DNA of 64,000 nt from Lachnospiraceae bacterium (GTDB taxonomy: Bacteria > Bacillota > Clostridia > Lachnospirales > Lachnospiraceae), in NCBI GenBank assembly GCA_902363555.1, contig CABJAM010000005.1:124001-188000 (forward strand). Direction: 5' to 3'. The stretch's first letter is position 1. Each line of letters starts with the position of its first letter. The position numbers were made by a program, and so were the translations under genes. Of the stretch, positions 53,057-62,836 are shown piece by piece. The notes below the pieces were generated by a model. The model did no database searches. It saw only the letters and a list, made by a program, of their open reading frames with translations, and was not told the DNA's origin.

Positions 53057-53407
53057 GCACCGAAGCGGGTTTGTTCCCCGGCAGGCTTTCGGCCCCGGCT
53101 CCGGCCGACAAAGCGGCGCTGCGTCCAGGTGTTTTAACAACATGTGGAGATGATTTAGACAATCTTAGAGCAGCAGGCGCCGGATTTGAGTCAAAACGGC
53201 TGCGTCACCATCGCAGCCATTTTAGGCGCACGTGAACCGAAACTCATCCAGATTTCGGTGAACTTGCGCCGGCATCAAAACCGGTGCCTGCCGCTCTTAG
53301 ATTGACTTAATCATCGGAATAAGTTGTAAAAACACCCGGACGCAGCGCCGCTTTGCCAGCCGGAGCCGGGGCCGAAAGCCTGCCGGGGAACAAACCCGAT
53401 TCGGTGC
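53057..53407 (-). ncRNA. 351-nt nested palindrome, candidate structured RNA or MITE
   Basis: Outer arms 53057-53141 and 53323-53407 pair over 85 bases with about five mismatches; three of these become G.U pairs on the minus strand. A second long stem (about 53149-53184 with 53282-53315) sits inside. The centre holds two hairpins: GGCTGCG-TCACCAT-CGCAGCC (53198-53218) and a GGCGCA...TGCGCC stem (53225-53270) with a symmetric tandem GA/GA mismatch (GTGAACC with GGTGAAC). Together this is a branched fold. No open frame, no T-run, no transposase. It lies between a PhoR-like kinase and topB, both on the minus strand. The strand call follows the G.U bias and is tentative. The remaining gap, 52843-53056, is AT-rich and holds nothing else. 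Confidence 0.6.
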
Positions 53408-53432
53408 GCCCCCGCCACCTCCCGCTGCGCCC

Positions 53433-54773
53433 TCACAAAGTCACCGTAATCCGTGTTCCCTTCCCCACCGCGCTCTCCAGCGAAATATCCCCATCATGGT
53501 ATTCCACCACATGCTTTACGATGGCAAGCCCCAGCCCGGTGCCTCCGCTCTGCCGGGAATGACTCTTATCCACCCGGTAAAACCGCTCAAAAATCCGTTC
53601 AAAATGCTCATTGGGAATACCAATCCCCGTATCCTCCACAACAATCCGCGCCTTCCCGGCTTCATCATCCCCGCCGTCGGCATAATCCAGGCGGACATAC
53701 ACGTGGCCGCCGCTGCGGTTATACTTGATCGCATTCTCACAAAGATTGTAAAACAGCTCCTCCATCATCTGAGGAACACCCTGGGTCATAACATGACCGC
53801 CCAAAACCTCCATGGACACCTTATATTTCTGTAAAATCGTTTCAAGGCGCTGGTGTACCTCATCGGCAATCTCCCGCAGATCCACAGGCTCCTTCTCAAT
53901 ACCGATCTTGCGCTCATCCAGACGGGATATTTTAATAATATCATTGACCAGCCCGATAAGCCGCGCCGCTTCCTTGTAAATTTTCTCCGCGAAGGTCGGC
54001 ACATCCTCCGGCCGCACCATCCCATCCTTCATCAGCTCCGCATATCCGGAAATCGATGTCAGCGGAGTCTTTAATTCATGGGAAACATTGGCCGAAAACT
54101 CCCGCCGCATCTTCTCTACCTTCTGCCGTTCCTCATTCTGGCGGTGGATCCTGCCAAGCAATGGCCGCAGCTCCTCATAAGGGCAGCCGTCCTCCGGCTT
54201 TACAAGATCGATATTATTTATCGGGCTGACAATGGCATTGGTAATGCGCCGTGCCAGCAGTAATATAATCCCCAGGAAAACAACAAAAATGATCAGCAGC
54301 ACCGGCAGTGTGGAAAAATACATCGCATACACGCTTTTTGTGCTGACGCTGAGACGGATCACAGTATCATCCTCCAGCAGCATGGCGTAATAGTAAGTGC
54401 TCTCCTCCAATGTGGACGAATGGCGGACCGACGAGGAAGCGCCCTCCTTAAAGGCCTGCTCGATTTCCGGCCGCTCCAGGTGATTATCCATGCCCGACGT
54501 ATCACTGACATTGTCAAAAAGCACCTGACCATCCCCATTGATCCAGGTCACCCGCGTGGGGCTGTTCTCCTTCATATCCTCCAGGCACCGGATACGGCTC
54601 TCACTACTGTCCATCTCATTGAGCGCAGAGGCCAGATAATACGCTTCGTTTTGAACGTATTTCTCATTCTGCACCCCAAAAACATAATTAAATACAAAGA
54701 ATAGAATCGTATAGGCCAGAAAGCAAATACCTCCGGCCAGAAAACACATATTTTTAAAGATTCGTCGTTTCAT
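53433..54773 (-). CDS. PhoR-like sensor histidine kinase
   Basis: 446 residues: two transmembrane helices (about 10-30 and 152-176) flank an outer domain, then the H-box FSANVSHELKTPLTSISGYA (near His 234) and ATPase boxes NAIKYNRS, EDTGIGIP, GGTGLGLAIV. Its ATG overlaps the regulator stop by one base, so the pair is coupled. Next to a Na+/phosphate cotransporter, a phosphate-sensing role is likely. Confidence 0.9.
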   Translation of the reverse strand: MKRRIFKNMCFLAGGICFLAYTILFFVFNYVFGVQNEKYVQNEAYYLASALNEMDSSESRIRCLEDMKENSPTRVTWINGDGQVLFDNVSDTSGMDNHLERPEIEQAFKEGASSSVRHSSTLEESTYYYAMLLEDDTVIRLSVSTKSVYAMYFSTLPVLLIIFVVFLGIILLLARRITNAIVSPINNIDLVKPEDGCPYEELRPLLGRIHRQNEERQKVEKMRREFSANVSHELKTPLTSISGYAELMKDGMVRPEDVPTFAEKIYKEAARLIGLVNDIIKISRLDERKIGIEKEPVDLREIADEVHQRLETILQKYKVSMEVLGGHVMTQGVPQMMEELFYNLCENAIKYNRSGGHVYVRLDYADGGDDEAGKARIVVEDTGIGIPNEHFERIFERFYRVDKSHSRQSGGTGLGLAIVKHVVEYHDGDISLESAVGKGTRITVTL

Positions 54774-55462
54774 CAGCGGCTCTCCAGCTTATAACCCACT
54801 CCACGGATCGTCACGATCATGGTGCCGGCCCGGCCAAGCTTCTGCCGGAGCATTCCGATATGTACATCCACGGTGCGGCTCTCGCACTCACTATACATGT
54901 TCCATACCGTATCCAGCAGCTTTTCCCGGGTCATTACAAGGTCCTTATTCTTCATCAGGCAATCTAACAGCTCAAATTCTTTATTCGTAAGCTCCACTGG
55001 CGCATCATCCACGGTCACCGTATACTTTTCCCGGTTCAGGCAAATACTGCCTATGGAAATAATATCCTCCCGGACCGCCTCGCTGCTTCGGCGCAGCACG
55101 GCCTTGACTCTGGATACAAGCTCCATCACGCCAAAGGGCTTGGTCACATAGTCGTCAGCCCCCTGATCCAGACCGATAACCTTATCGTATTCACTGGATT
55201 TCGCAGTGAGCATGATCACCGGGATCCGTTTATATTTGTCATCTCTTTTCAGCTTTCTCAGCACAGAAATACCGTCCTCATCGGGCAGCATCACATCCAG
55301 CAGGATCAGATCCGGCAAAACACTTTTGATCCCCCTGTAAAAATCCCGGGCATTTTCAAATCCCACCGTCTGGAAGCCGGAAGCTTTAAGCGCATAAATA
55401 ACCAGCTCCCGAATATTTCCATCATCTTCAATATAATAAATCGTCTTATCCAGCTTGTCCAA
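54773..55462 (-). CDS. PhoB-like response regulator (OmpR family)
   Basis: 229 residues: receiver with acceptor Asp in LILLDVMLPDEDG (about D56) and winged-helix output ending RTVDVHIGMLRQKLGRAG...VRGVGYKLESR type. Upstream are two 24-bp direct repeats. Probably the partner of the PhoR-like kinase and a regulator of the phosphate cotransporter gene upstream. Confidence 0.92.
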   Translation of the reverse strand: MDKLDKTIYYIEDDGNIRELVIYALKASGFQTVGFENARDFYRGIKSVLPDLILLDVMLPDEDGISVLRKLKRDDKYKRIPVIMLTAKSSEYDKVIGLDQGADDYVTKPFGVMELVSRVKAVLRRSSEAVREDIISIGSICLNREKYTVTVDDAPVELTNKEFELLDCLMKNKDLVMTREKLLDTVWNMYSECESRTVDVHIGMLRQKLGRAGTMIVTIRGVGYKLESR

Positions 55463-55488
55463 AATTCCTGCCTCCTTCTGTCACCCTA

Positions 55489-55623
55489 GACCACGTTGTG
55501 GACATTGTACCACAGCCGCCAGCGGCTGCGGTAGCCTCCGGCGGATTTTAGCGCCCGGCTTTTTGCGGCGGCGCAAAAACCGGTATGCGCAGGTACAATG
55601 ACCACGTTGTGGACATTGTACCA
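55489..55623. repeat. 24-bp perfect direct repeat bracketing hairpin DNA, in the phoB-like upstream region
   Basis: Copies at 55489-55512 and 55600-55623, each beginning GACCACGTTGTG and ending CATTGTACCA, 111 bp apart. An inverted GGTACAATG (55592-55600) abuts the second copy. Each copy, on the minus strand, carries TGGTACAAT, an extended -10-like word. GC-rich hairpin sequence fills the middle. It covers the whole gap between the regulator and the cotransporter. Confidence 0.75.
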
Positions 55624-55640
55624 TAATTCCACCTTCACTT

Positions 55641-57299
55641 CTATAATTCTTTTTTTACGTATCCGGCGATATTGTCGGCGTGGTCGGATATGCGCTCAAG
55701 ATTGCTTAAAATATCAAGAAAAACCACACCGGAACGGGGGGCGCACAGATTGGCCGCCAGCCGCTCTATATGCTTTTCCCTCAACTCGCCCTCCACATAG
55801 TCCACCTGCTCCTCATATTCCCTGGCCCGGTTAATGGTGGCCATGTCCGTATTTTCCCTGGCTCTGAGCGCATAGACCACACTGTTGGTCACGTACTCCA
55901 TAATGCCCTCCAGCTCCTTGTTGGCCGTATCGGAAAAATAAATCTGGTTTTCCACCTTAAACTGCGCCAGCTCCGCCAGATTTTCCGCGTGGTCGCCCAT
56001 ACGCTCGATATCGCTGACCGTATAGAAAAGGTGATTGATAAGCGCGTGCTGCTTTTCTGTCAGGGAAAGCCCCGAAATTTTCACAAGGTAATCGGAAATC
56101 TGACTGGCCATCAGGTCAATATCCTTCTCCCTCCGATAAACTCTGGCAATTTTCTTTTCATCATTGGTCAGACAGGCGTCAAAGGCGCATTTCACATTTT
56201 CATAAGTGATCTGGCCCATATGGATCACCTCGGCCACACTGTTTTGTACGGCAAATGTGGGGTTTTCAAAAATACGCTCGTCCAGGTGGCGAAGAACTAC
56301 CGATGTCTCGTCCTCGTCGGATTTATTTTCAGCCACATCCTTGATGATCACACCGGACAGCTTCACCAGCTTATTGGCAAACGGAAACAGCACCACCGTA
56401 TTTGTTATATTAAATATCGTGTGGAAAATGGAAATCTGCACGCTATTTATCGTGCCGTCGGCAAAGGCCGGGTTCAGTTGGAATATAACAAACATGAGGA
56501 CGCCAAATAAAGCCGCGCCGATAAAATTAAAAAGAAAATGGATGACTGCCGCGCGCTTAGCTGTCTTGTTTGCACCGGCGCTGGAGATCAGTGCGGTTAC
56601 ACAGGTACCAATATTCTGGCCCAATGTAATGTAAACTGCCGAATTCCATGTCACCATACCATTCAGTGCCAATGTCTGCAAAATACCAACCGATGCACTG
56701 GAGCTCTGGATAATGGCAGTGACAGCCATACCGGCAAGTATTCCAAGAAACGGATTGGAGCCAAGCACCCTAAACGCCTCGGAAAATATGGGCGCATCCT
56801 TATATGGCGTGATTGCTCCGGACATAAAGCTCAGGCCGATGAACAAAACGCCAAAGCCCACAAGTATTTCCCCAACCTGTTTTTTCATATCCCGCTTTGC
56901 AAAAAGCATGATAAACGCACCGATACCGATGAGCAGCGGCGCAAAAAATTCCGGCTTTAAAAACGCGCCCCATTCGCTCATGGACACAAGCCAACTGGTC
57001 ACCGTCGTTCCCACATTGGCGCCCATAATCACGCCCACGGCCTGCGTCAGGTTCATAATCCCCGCGTTCACAAAGCCGACGATCATAACAGTGGTTGCCG
57101 AGGAGCTCTGGATAATAGCCGTCACTAAAGTTCCCACTAAAACGGCCATGAGCCGGTTATTGGTCAAAATCCCCATGAGCCGCTTCATCTTGGCTCCGGC
57201 GGATTTTTGCAGGCCATCGGCCATAATATTCATACCGTACAGGAACATTCCCAGGCCGCCCACAAATTTAAAAATCATTTCCACATCTTTAACAGACAT
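55641..57299 (-). CDS. Na+/phosphate cotransporter with C-terminal PhoU-like domain
   Basis: 552 residues from the ATG at 57299 (GGGAGGATGAAA before it). About eight membrane helices with the duplicated QSSSA motif (QSSSATTVMIVGFVNAG and QSSSASVGILQTLALNG) of the NptA/PNaS family. The C-terminal 200 residues form helical PhoU-like repeats. Imports phosphate with sodium, or exports excess; PhoU parts sense or tune this. First of the NptA-PhoB-PhoR set. Confidence 0.92.
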   Translation of the reverse strand: MSVKDVEMIFKFVGGLGMFLYGMNIMADGLQKSAGAKMKRLMGILTNNRLMAVLVGTLVTAIIQSSSATTVMIVGFVNAGIMNLTQAVGVIMGANVGTTVTSWLVSMSEWGAFLKPEFFAPLLIGIGAFIMLFAKRDMKKQVGEILVGFGVLFIGLSFMSGAITPYKDAPIFSEAFRVLGSNPFLGILAGMAVTAIIQSSSASVGILQTLALNGMVTWNSAVYITLGQNIGTCVTALISSAGANKTAKRAAVIHFLFNFIGAALFGVLMFVIFQLNPAFADGTINSVQISIFHTIFNITNTVVLFPFANKLVKLSGVIIKDVAENKSDEDETSVVLRHLDERIFENPTFAVQNSVAEVIHMGQITYENVKCAFDACLTNDEKKIARVYRREKDIDLMASQISDYLVKISGLSLTEKQHALINHLFYTVSDIERMGDHAENLAELAQFKVENQIYFSDTANKELEGIMEYVTNSVVYALRARENTDMATINRAREYEEQVDYVEGELREKHIERLAANLCAPRSGVVFLDILSNLERISDHADNIAGYVKKEL

Positions 57300-57553
57300 T
57301 TTCATCCTCCCGTAAATTGTTTTCAATGATAGTATAAATACTTTATGTAAATTCTAAACGTGGTTATTGTAAAGTTTGTGTAAAATCCGTAAATTAATTT
57401 AATACTCTTTACAATTCAAGCGCTGGTGCCAGCCGCCAGGAGCTATGCACAGTGGAGCGGGCAGGTGAACGCGGACAGACAGCGCCGCGGCTCGGCGTGG
57501 AACCTTGTGGACGACGGGCTTGTTTCAGATTCCCGTAAACAGTTACCTTTTGT

Positions 57554-57582
57554 TTTACAATTTCGTACGTTGCGAGTATAAT
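57554..57582 (+). promoter_or_regulatory. Promoter of the beta-CASP hydrolase gene
   Basis: TTTACA (57554-57559), 17-bp spacer, TATAAT (57577-57582). The leader has a small GTGCCC/GGGCAC hairpin. The rest of 57300-57553 contains a GC-rich stretch (57420-57530) with no gene that I can see. Confidence 0.65.
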
Positions 57583-57683
57583 AGGAAGTGACATATCATA
57601 ACTGGAAGTGCCCGGATGGGCACACAGATCATCGTTTCCCTGAGGGGATGAGTGACAAATTACAGACTTGGGAGGGTATTCTT

Positions 57684-59291
57684 ATGAAACTTACATTTTT
57701 AGGCGCCGCACATGAGGTGACCGGCAGTTGTACACTTTTGGAAGCCTGCGGGCGGCACATTCTCATCGACTGCGGTCTGGAGCAGGGGCCGGATACGTAT
57801 GAAAACTGCGAAATGCCGGTCAGCCCGTCCGACATCGACTGTGTCCTTTTAACCCATGCGCATATCGACCACTCCGGACGCCTTCCATTGCTTGGCGCCC
57901 AGGGCTTTAAGGGAAATATTTACGCCACGGGAGCCACCTGCCGGCTGTGCGACATTATGCTCCAGGACTCAGCGCACATTCAGGAATTTGAAGCCGGGTG
58001 GCGCAACAGAAAAGCCCGCCGTGCAGGAAAACCGGCGTATGTACCGCTTTACACCGTGGACGATGCGCTGCGCATCCGCGGCCAGTTTGTTCCATGTAAT
58101 TATGAAGATACACAATATATTTATCCGGATATCCAGGTGCGCTACGTGGATGCCGGCCATCTGCTGGGCTCCTCCAGTATCGAGATCACATTGACGGAGG
58201 ACGGCGTCACAAAGAAAATCGTATTTTCCGGGGATATCGGCAATACGGACCAGCCGCTCATCCGCAATCCCCACTACCTTTCCGAGGCCGACGTGGTCGT
58301 TATGGAATCCACCTACGGTGACCGGAGCCATGACAAGCGCATCGATTATATTTCCCAGCTAACCCCCATTATCCAGAGGACACTGGATCGGGGCGGCAAT
58401 GTGGTCATCCCCTCCTTTGCCGTGGGCCGCACTCAGGAGCTGCTCTATTTCCTGCGCCAGATCAAGGACGATGGGCTGATCCACGGCCACGATCATTTCA
58501 CCGTTTACGTAGACAGCCCGCTGGCCGTGGAATCCACTCAGATTTTCAGCCAGAGTATGCACGACTACTTTGACGATGACGCGCTGGCGCTCATAGCCCG
58601 GGGGATCAATCCCATCAATTTTCAGGATTTAAAGGTGGCCATCACCAGCGATGATTCCATCACCATCAACGAGGACCCCCAGCCCAAGGTGATCATTTCC
58701 GCCAGCGGCATGTGCGAGGCCGGCCGTATACGCCATCATTTGAAGCATAATCTGTGGCGTCCGGAAAGCACCATCCTCTTTGTGGGCTATCAAGCCGAGG
58801 GAACGCTTGGCCGGGCGATCGTGGAGGGTGCCACAGAGGTACGCCTTTTTGACGAGCACATCCATGTCCGGGCTGAGATTTGCCAGTTGGCCGGCATCAG
58901 CGGCCACGCCGATAATGAGGGGCTGATGACCTGGATCAAAAGCATAAAAAAAGGACCACAGCAGGTCTTTATCAATCACGGGGAGGATAACGTCTGCCAG
59001 ATATTTGCAGACCGGCTCCACAATGAACTAAAGCTTAATGCCGTGGCGCCCTTTAACGGCGCAGTATATGATCTGATCACAGGCGAATGCCTTGAGGAGG
59101 GCAATCGTCGGAAAATAGAAGCTCCGGCCGCCACCCCCGGAAAACGCCATGTCAATCCGGTATATCAGCAGCTTATCGATACCGGTCTCCGCCTGAAAGC
59201 CGTTATCGATCACAATGAAGGCGGGGCCAATAAGGACCTGCGCGCCTTCATCCGCGAGCTGAATGATCTGTGTGAAAAATGGGATCGCTGA
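57684..59291 (+). CDS. MBL-fold beta-CASP ribonuclease-like metallo-hydrolase
   Basis: 535 residues from the ATG at 57684 (GGGAGGG before it). Metal motif THAHIDHSG (H58, H60, D62, H63), later DAGHLLGSSS and FSGDIGN, and the beta-CASP parts SFAVGRTQELLYF and SGHADNEGLM. Related to CPSF73/Ysh1-type RNA nucleases rather than RNase J, being shorter and lacking the J C-terminus. Probably cleaves RNA; exact role unknown. Its own promoter suggests a single-gene unit. Confidence 0.88.
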   Translation: MKLTFLGAAHEVTGSCTLLEACGRHILIDCGLEQGPDTYENCEMPVSPSDIDCVLLTHAHIDHSGRLPLLGAQGFKGNIYATGATCRLCDIMLQDSAHIQEFEAGWRNRKARRAGKPAYVPLYTVDDALRIRGQFVPCNYEDTQYIYPDIQVRYVDAGHLLGSSSIEITLTEDGVTKKIVFSGDIGNTDQPLIRNPHYLSEADVVVMESTYGDRSHDKRIDYISQLTPIIQRTLDRGGNVVIPSFAVGRTQELLYFLRQIKDDGLIHGHDHFTVYVDSPLAVESTQIFSQSMHDYFDDDALALIARGINPINFQDLKVAITSDDSITINEDPQPKVIISASGMCEAGRIRHHLKHNLWRPESTILFVGYQAEGTLGRAIVEGATEVRLFDEHIHVRAEICQLAGISGHADNEGLMTWIKSIKKGPQQVFINHGEDNVCQIFADRLHNELKLNAVAPFNGAVYDLITGECLEEGNRRKIEAPAATPGKRHVNPVYQQLIDTGLRLKAVIDHNEGGANKDLRAFIRELNDLCEKWDR

Positions 59292-59337
59292 TATTTATGT
59301 ATCTGACGCAGGACCGGGCAGCCAAAGCCCTGTAAGC

Positions 59338-60672
59338 TTAATCAGTTTTTGGCCAGCGCCGGGCCCATGTAAAGTAACGGCCCAGCAAAACAGCTGTGGC
59401 CGCGCACCATGCCACCGGGGAGGCGGCGCAGATGCCTAAAAATCCCATAAATGCAGGCAGGATCGTAGCCACTGCCAGGCGGGCCAGCAGCTCACCAAGC
59501 CCGCCAAGCATTGGGAATAAGGCGTCGCCCATACCCTGCAGGCCGTTCCGGTACACATACAAAAGCCCCAGTACAGGATAAAATGCTGCAATAATATTTA
59601 AATAGGTCTGTGCGTAGGTTAAAATCTCATTGCTGGGATCTGTCATAAACAAAGCGGTACACCAGCGGCCGCCGAATATATTTATGAGCATCGCCGCAAC
59701 GACGGTGACCATGCACATGAGCGAACAGGCCTTCATCCCCCTGCGCACACGGCTCCATTTTCCCGCGCCGATATTTTGGCCGCAATAGGTGGCCATCGTC
59801 ACACCCAGCGCCTGAAATGGCTGAGTTACAAGCATTTCCACTTTGGAAGCCGCCGTATACGCCGCGATTACTGATGAACCGAAAACATTCAGCGCTCCCT
59901 GGAGCACCATAACACCCACGGCGGTGATGGAAAACTGGCAGGCCATGGGAAGCCCCACCTTCAGCTCAGCGCTGCACAGGTTCCGGTTCCAGCGCATATG
60001 CCGCCGTTTCAGCCGCAGTATCTCATATCTTTTCACAGAATAAACGGTACAAAGGATAGCCGCCAGCAACTGGGAAAATACAGTAGCTATACCTGCGCCC
60101 GCCACGCCCATACGAAAATTAATGATCAACACCAGATCCAGCACGATATTCAATGCCGATGAAAACAGCAGAAAGTACAGTGGTGTCCGGCTGTCGCCCA
60201 ATGCCCGCACAATACTGGCAATGAGGTTATAAAAGACACTGGCGCCCATTCCGATATAAATAATCATAATATACAAAAAGGCCTCGTCAAAAATATCCTC
60301 CGGCGTATTCATAAGCATCAACAGCGGCCGGGCGGTGAAACCTGCTACCACAGTAAGAATAACGGTCGTCAGCAGACTGAGCCAGATCGCCATGCCGATA
60401 CTGCTGCGCACGCCCTCCGTATCTCCCGCCCCGAACTTCTGGGCCACAACGATGGAAAATCCACCTGTGATCCCCATGGCAAAGCCCAGGACAAGAAAGG
60501 ATATGGCGCCTGTGGAGCCCACGGCAGCCAGCGCCTGAGTGCTGACGAACCGCCCCACGATGATCGTATCCACCATACTGTATAATTGCTGAAAAACATT
60601 GCCGATCAGCAGTGGAATCGAGAAGAAAAAGATCAGCTTCCACGGCTTTCCGGTCGTCATTTCTTTTGTCAA
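59338..60672 (-). CDS. MATE-family efflux transporter
   Basis: About 444 residues, twelve membrane helices in two six-helix halves. Likely starts at TTG 60672 (LTKEMTTGKPWKLI), since AAGGAG lies 8-9 bases upstream; a GTG at 60681 touches that site. Starts with the common TTGKPWKLIFFFSIPLLIGN segment. Sodium or proton antiport of drugs or metabolites; substrate unknown. Confidence 0.92.
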   Translation of the reverse strand: MTKEMTTGKPWKLIFFFSIPLLIGNVFQQLYSMVDTIIVGRFVSTQALAAVGSTGAISFLVLGFAMGITGGFSIVVAQKFGAGDTEGVRSSIGMAIWLSLLTTVILTVVAGFTARPLLMLMNTPEDIFDEAFLYIMIIYIGMGASVFYNLIASIVRALGDSRTPLYFLLFSSALNIVLDLVLIINFRMGVAGAGIATVFSQLLAAILCTVYSVKRYEILRLKRRHMRWNRNLCSAELKVGLPMACQFSITAVGVMVLQGALNVFGSSVIAAYTAASKVEMLVTQPFQALGVTMATYCGQNIGAGKWSRVRRGMKACSLMCMVTVVAAMLINIFGGRWCTALFMTDPSNEILTYAQTYLNIIAAFYPVLGLLYVYRNGLQGMGDALFPMLGGLGELLARLAVATILPAFMGFLGICAASPVAWCAATAVLLGRYFTWARRWPKTD

Positions 60673-60972
60673 ATAATTCACTCCTTAATCCATACAATAA
60701 AATACATGTGCCAAATACACTTTATCCTCTGAATGACACACGTTTGTTATTATATCATCAGATAAAAATTATTCAACTGTTTTTTTATCAGCGCCGGATG
60801 TTTTTTTATCAATCTTTTTTATCAGCACCGGGTAAAATCGTCGTAAAAAATCATACGTAAAAAATCAAATACAGATGACGCACAAATATATCTGTGTTAA
60901 AATAGAGAAAACAACCTGTAACCGTTTAGTAATCCAAAACGGCTGCAACTAATTTCTATGGGGGAATTTTTT

Positions 60973-61608
60973 ATGACACCAAAACAGAAATACTACGAAA
61001 ACCTTGCAGACTCTTTAATCGAAAAGTTCGGTCTGCGCCAGATCGAGGCCTACTATGCCGTGGACCGCGATGAAGCTCTGGAACGGGCCTGCCGCTTTCT
61101 CACTCCGGAATGCAGCGTAGCCTGGGGCGGCTCCGTCACCCTTGGCGAAATCGGACTGCTGGATGCCATCAAAACCTCAGATTGTATCATCTATGACCGG
61201 CTGGCCGCAAAAACGCCGGAAGAAAAGCGGGAAATCTTCGGTAAGATAGCCACCTGCGATTATTATTTTATGAGCTCCAATGCCATCACACTGGACGGCC
61301 AGCTTGTAAATATTGACGGCAACGGCAACCGTGTAGCCTCCCTGATCCACGGCCCACAAAATGTGGTGGTCATCGCCGGAATGAATAAGATCGTACCCGA
61401 TGTGGAAAGCGCCATCAAGCGTATCCGCAATATGGCCGCACCGCCAAATACCGTGCGTCTGAACTATAATACGCCCTGCCGTGAGCTTGGCCGCTGTGCC
61501 GACTGCCTGAGCAAAGACTGTATCTGTGACCAGATCGTCATTACCCGGCGCAGCTTTATCCCCAACCGGATCAAGGTGATCCTTGTGGGCGAAGAACTGG
61601 GCTATTAA
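60973..61608 (+). CDS. LUD-domain protein (lactate utilisation family)
   Basis: 211 residues from the ATG at 60973 (GGGGGA before it). The LUD fold is related to LutB/LutC, which act in lactate oxidation; this is a stand-alone version with SVAWGGSVTLGEIGLLDAI and a C-terminal CRELGRCADCLSKDCICDQI cysteine cluster. Partners lutA/lutB are not nearby, so its pathway is uncertain. The upstream gap (60682-60972) has three TTTTTTATCA words near 60777-60825 and no other feature. Confidence 0.85.
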   Translation: MTPKQKYYENLADSLIEKFGLRQIEAYYAVDRDEALERACRFLTPECSVAWGGSVTLGEIGLLDAIKTSDCIIYDRLAAKTPEEKREIFGKIATCDYYFMSSNAITLDGQLVNIDGNGNRVASLIHGPQNVVVIAGMNKIVPDVESAIKRIRNMAAPPNTVRLNYNTPCRELGRCADCLSKDCICDQIVITRRSFIPNRIKVILVGEELGY

Positions 61609-61625
61609 TTTTTAAAACAATCAGA

Positions 61626-61711
61626 GGCCCGCACATAGCTTAAATGTTTTTCTCAGGTCACAGGCCGGATGCACCGGTACCTCTGAGAAGTATTTTAAGA
61701 ATGTGCGGGCC
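61626..61711 (+). terminator. Compound terminator after the LUD gene
   Basis: GGCCCGCACAT (61626-61636) pairs with ATGTGCGGGCC (61701-61711), with an inner TTCTCAG/CTGAGAA stem and a small GGCCGG hairpin; T-rich sequence follows. Confidence 0.6.
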
Positions 61712-61774
61712 CCTGCCCTCTTTTATTTATAACACCATTCATACCCCAAATCGTTTAGCAGCACCGGTTTATTA

Positions 61775-62836
61775 TCAAACTTTAAATATATCGACGCTGC
61801 CGCATATGGTGGATGCACGTACCTGAATGCAGTCATCCATGGAAATCCCCTGGGTCTGCATATCAAAAATATCCACAGCACCCTTTACACTTGTGTGGCC
61901 CACACGTGTGGTCACCTGCGCCACGTAGTCGCGGTCATGGGAATCCAGCTTGACGCGGACCCTGCCGTTTTGCGAGCGGAAATTACCTCTTTCAAAATAA
62001 ACCTCATCCGCATTGACAGAGCCATTGGTCGTCACGATCTCCATCGTATAGGCTTCACTCTTAGACGCCTTCACTGCACCGTTCTGAGAGGAGGAAATGA
62101 TTTCCTGAGCCTGGAGATTATGCATGGACACGGCGCCATTGGTCGTCTTTAATTCAATGCGGCCGGCACGGATATCGCCCATGGAAATCTTACCGTTGGT
62201 ACTTTTCAGTGAAAAGCTCTCCAGCCCTTCCGGAATAGCGATATTCAGCTTCACCCACAGACCGCCGATGCCGAAAAAGTAGATAAAGCTCTTCTTTCTG
62301 CGTACCCGTACACGGTACGTATTATTTTCCCGGTCGTAGGATTCTTCCAGATCATAGTATCCGTCATTGTTACCTACAAGCTGAATGTGGATACAGCCGT
62401 CGGTGGACGGAACCACATTCGACTCAAAGTTATCACAGATCACGGACACATTATGGTACACCGGATCATCGTCCAGTCTTCTGGCAATGGAATATACCGG
62501 CGCCGGAGCTTCACTCTGAGCTTCGCTTCCTTCTCCATCGGCGGCTTCTGCTTCTCCTTCTCTGTCCAGATCTGCATCCGCTTCAGCTCCGTCAGCCGTC
62601 ACATCTCCGGTCACAGGAACATACTCAGCGATCCGTTCCATTCTGGACATTTCCAGGCAATCCCGGATGAGCTCGTTCACATCGCCCAGCTCCCTGCATA
62701 ATTCATCTTCGCCTTTACCCTGGGCCTGGCCGTTGGTAAAATGCATCTCGCAGTCACTTTCAATTTCTCTGGCAAAGCCTTCGTCCACTGATTTAAGACC
62801 CTCTTTTAAAAGTGTCATATATATGTTCTTAGTCAT
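61775..62836 (-). CDS. HAAS-like/DUF4097 beta-solenoid protein
   Basis: 353 residues. The first 70 look like a HAAS (DUF1700-like) helical motif (MTKNIYMTLLKEGLKSVDEG), then an acidic low-complexity linker (about 75-108), then a DUF4097 beta-strand-repeat domain (about 140-353: STNGKISMGDI, TTNGAVSMHNL, SSQNGAVKAS, TTNGSVNADEV). No clear transmembrane segment. Its start overlaps the PadR stop (ATGA). PadR plus HAAS/DUF4097 pairs are common in Firmicutes and thought to be envelope-stress effectors. Confidence 0.85.
   Translation of the reverse strand: MTKNIYMTLLKEGLKSVDEGFAREIESDCEMHFTNGQAQGKGEDELCRELGDVNELIRDCLEMSRMERIAEYVPVTGDVTADGAEADADLDREGEAEAADGEGSEAQSEAPAPVYSIARRLDDDPVYHNVSVICDNFESNVVPSTDGCIHIQLVGNNDGYYDLEESYDRENNTYRVRVRRKKSFIYFFGIGGLWVKLNIAIPEGLESFSLKSTNGKISMGDIRAGRIELKTTNGAVSMHNLQAQEIISSSQNGAVKASKSEAYTMEIVTTNGSVNADEVYFERGNFRSQNGRVRVKLDSHDRDYVAQVTTRVGHTSVKGAVDIFDMQTQGISMDDCIQVRASTICGSVDIFKV

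Noticed and set aside
53057..53407. Ordinary intrinsic terminator or insertion sequence
   Set aside because: No T-run follows either end, and there is no transposase frame; the branched centre is not explained by either.
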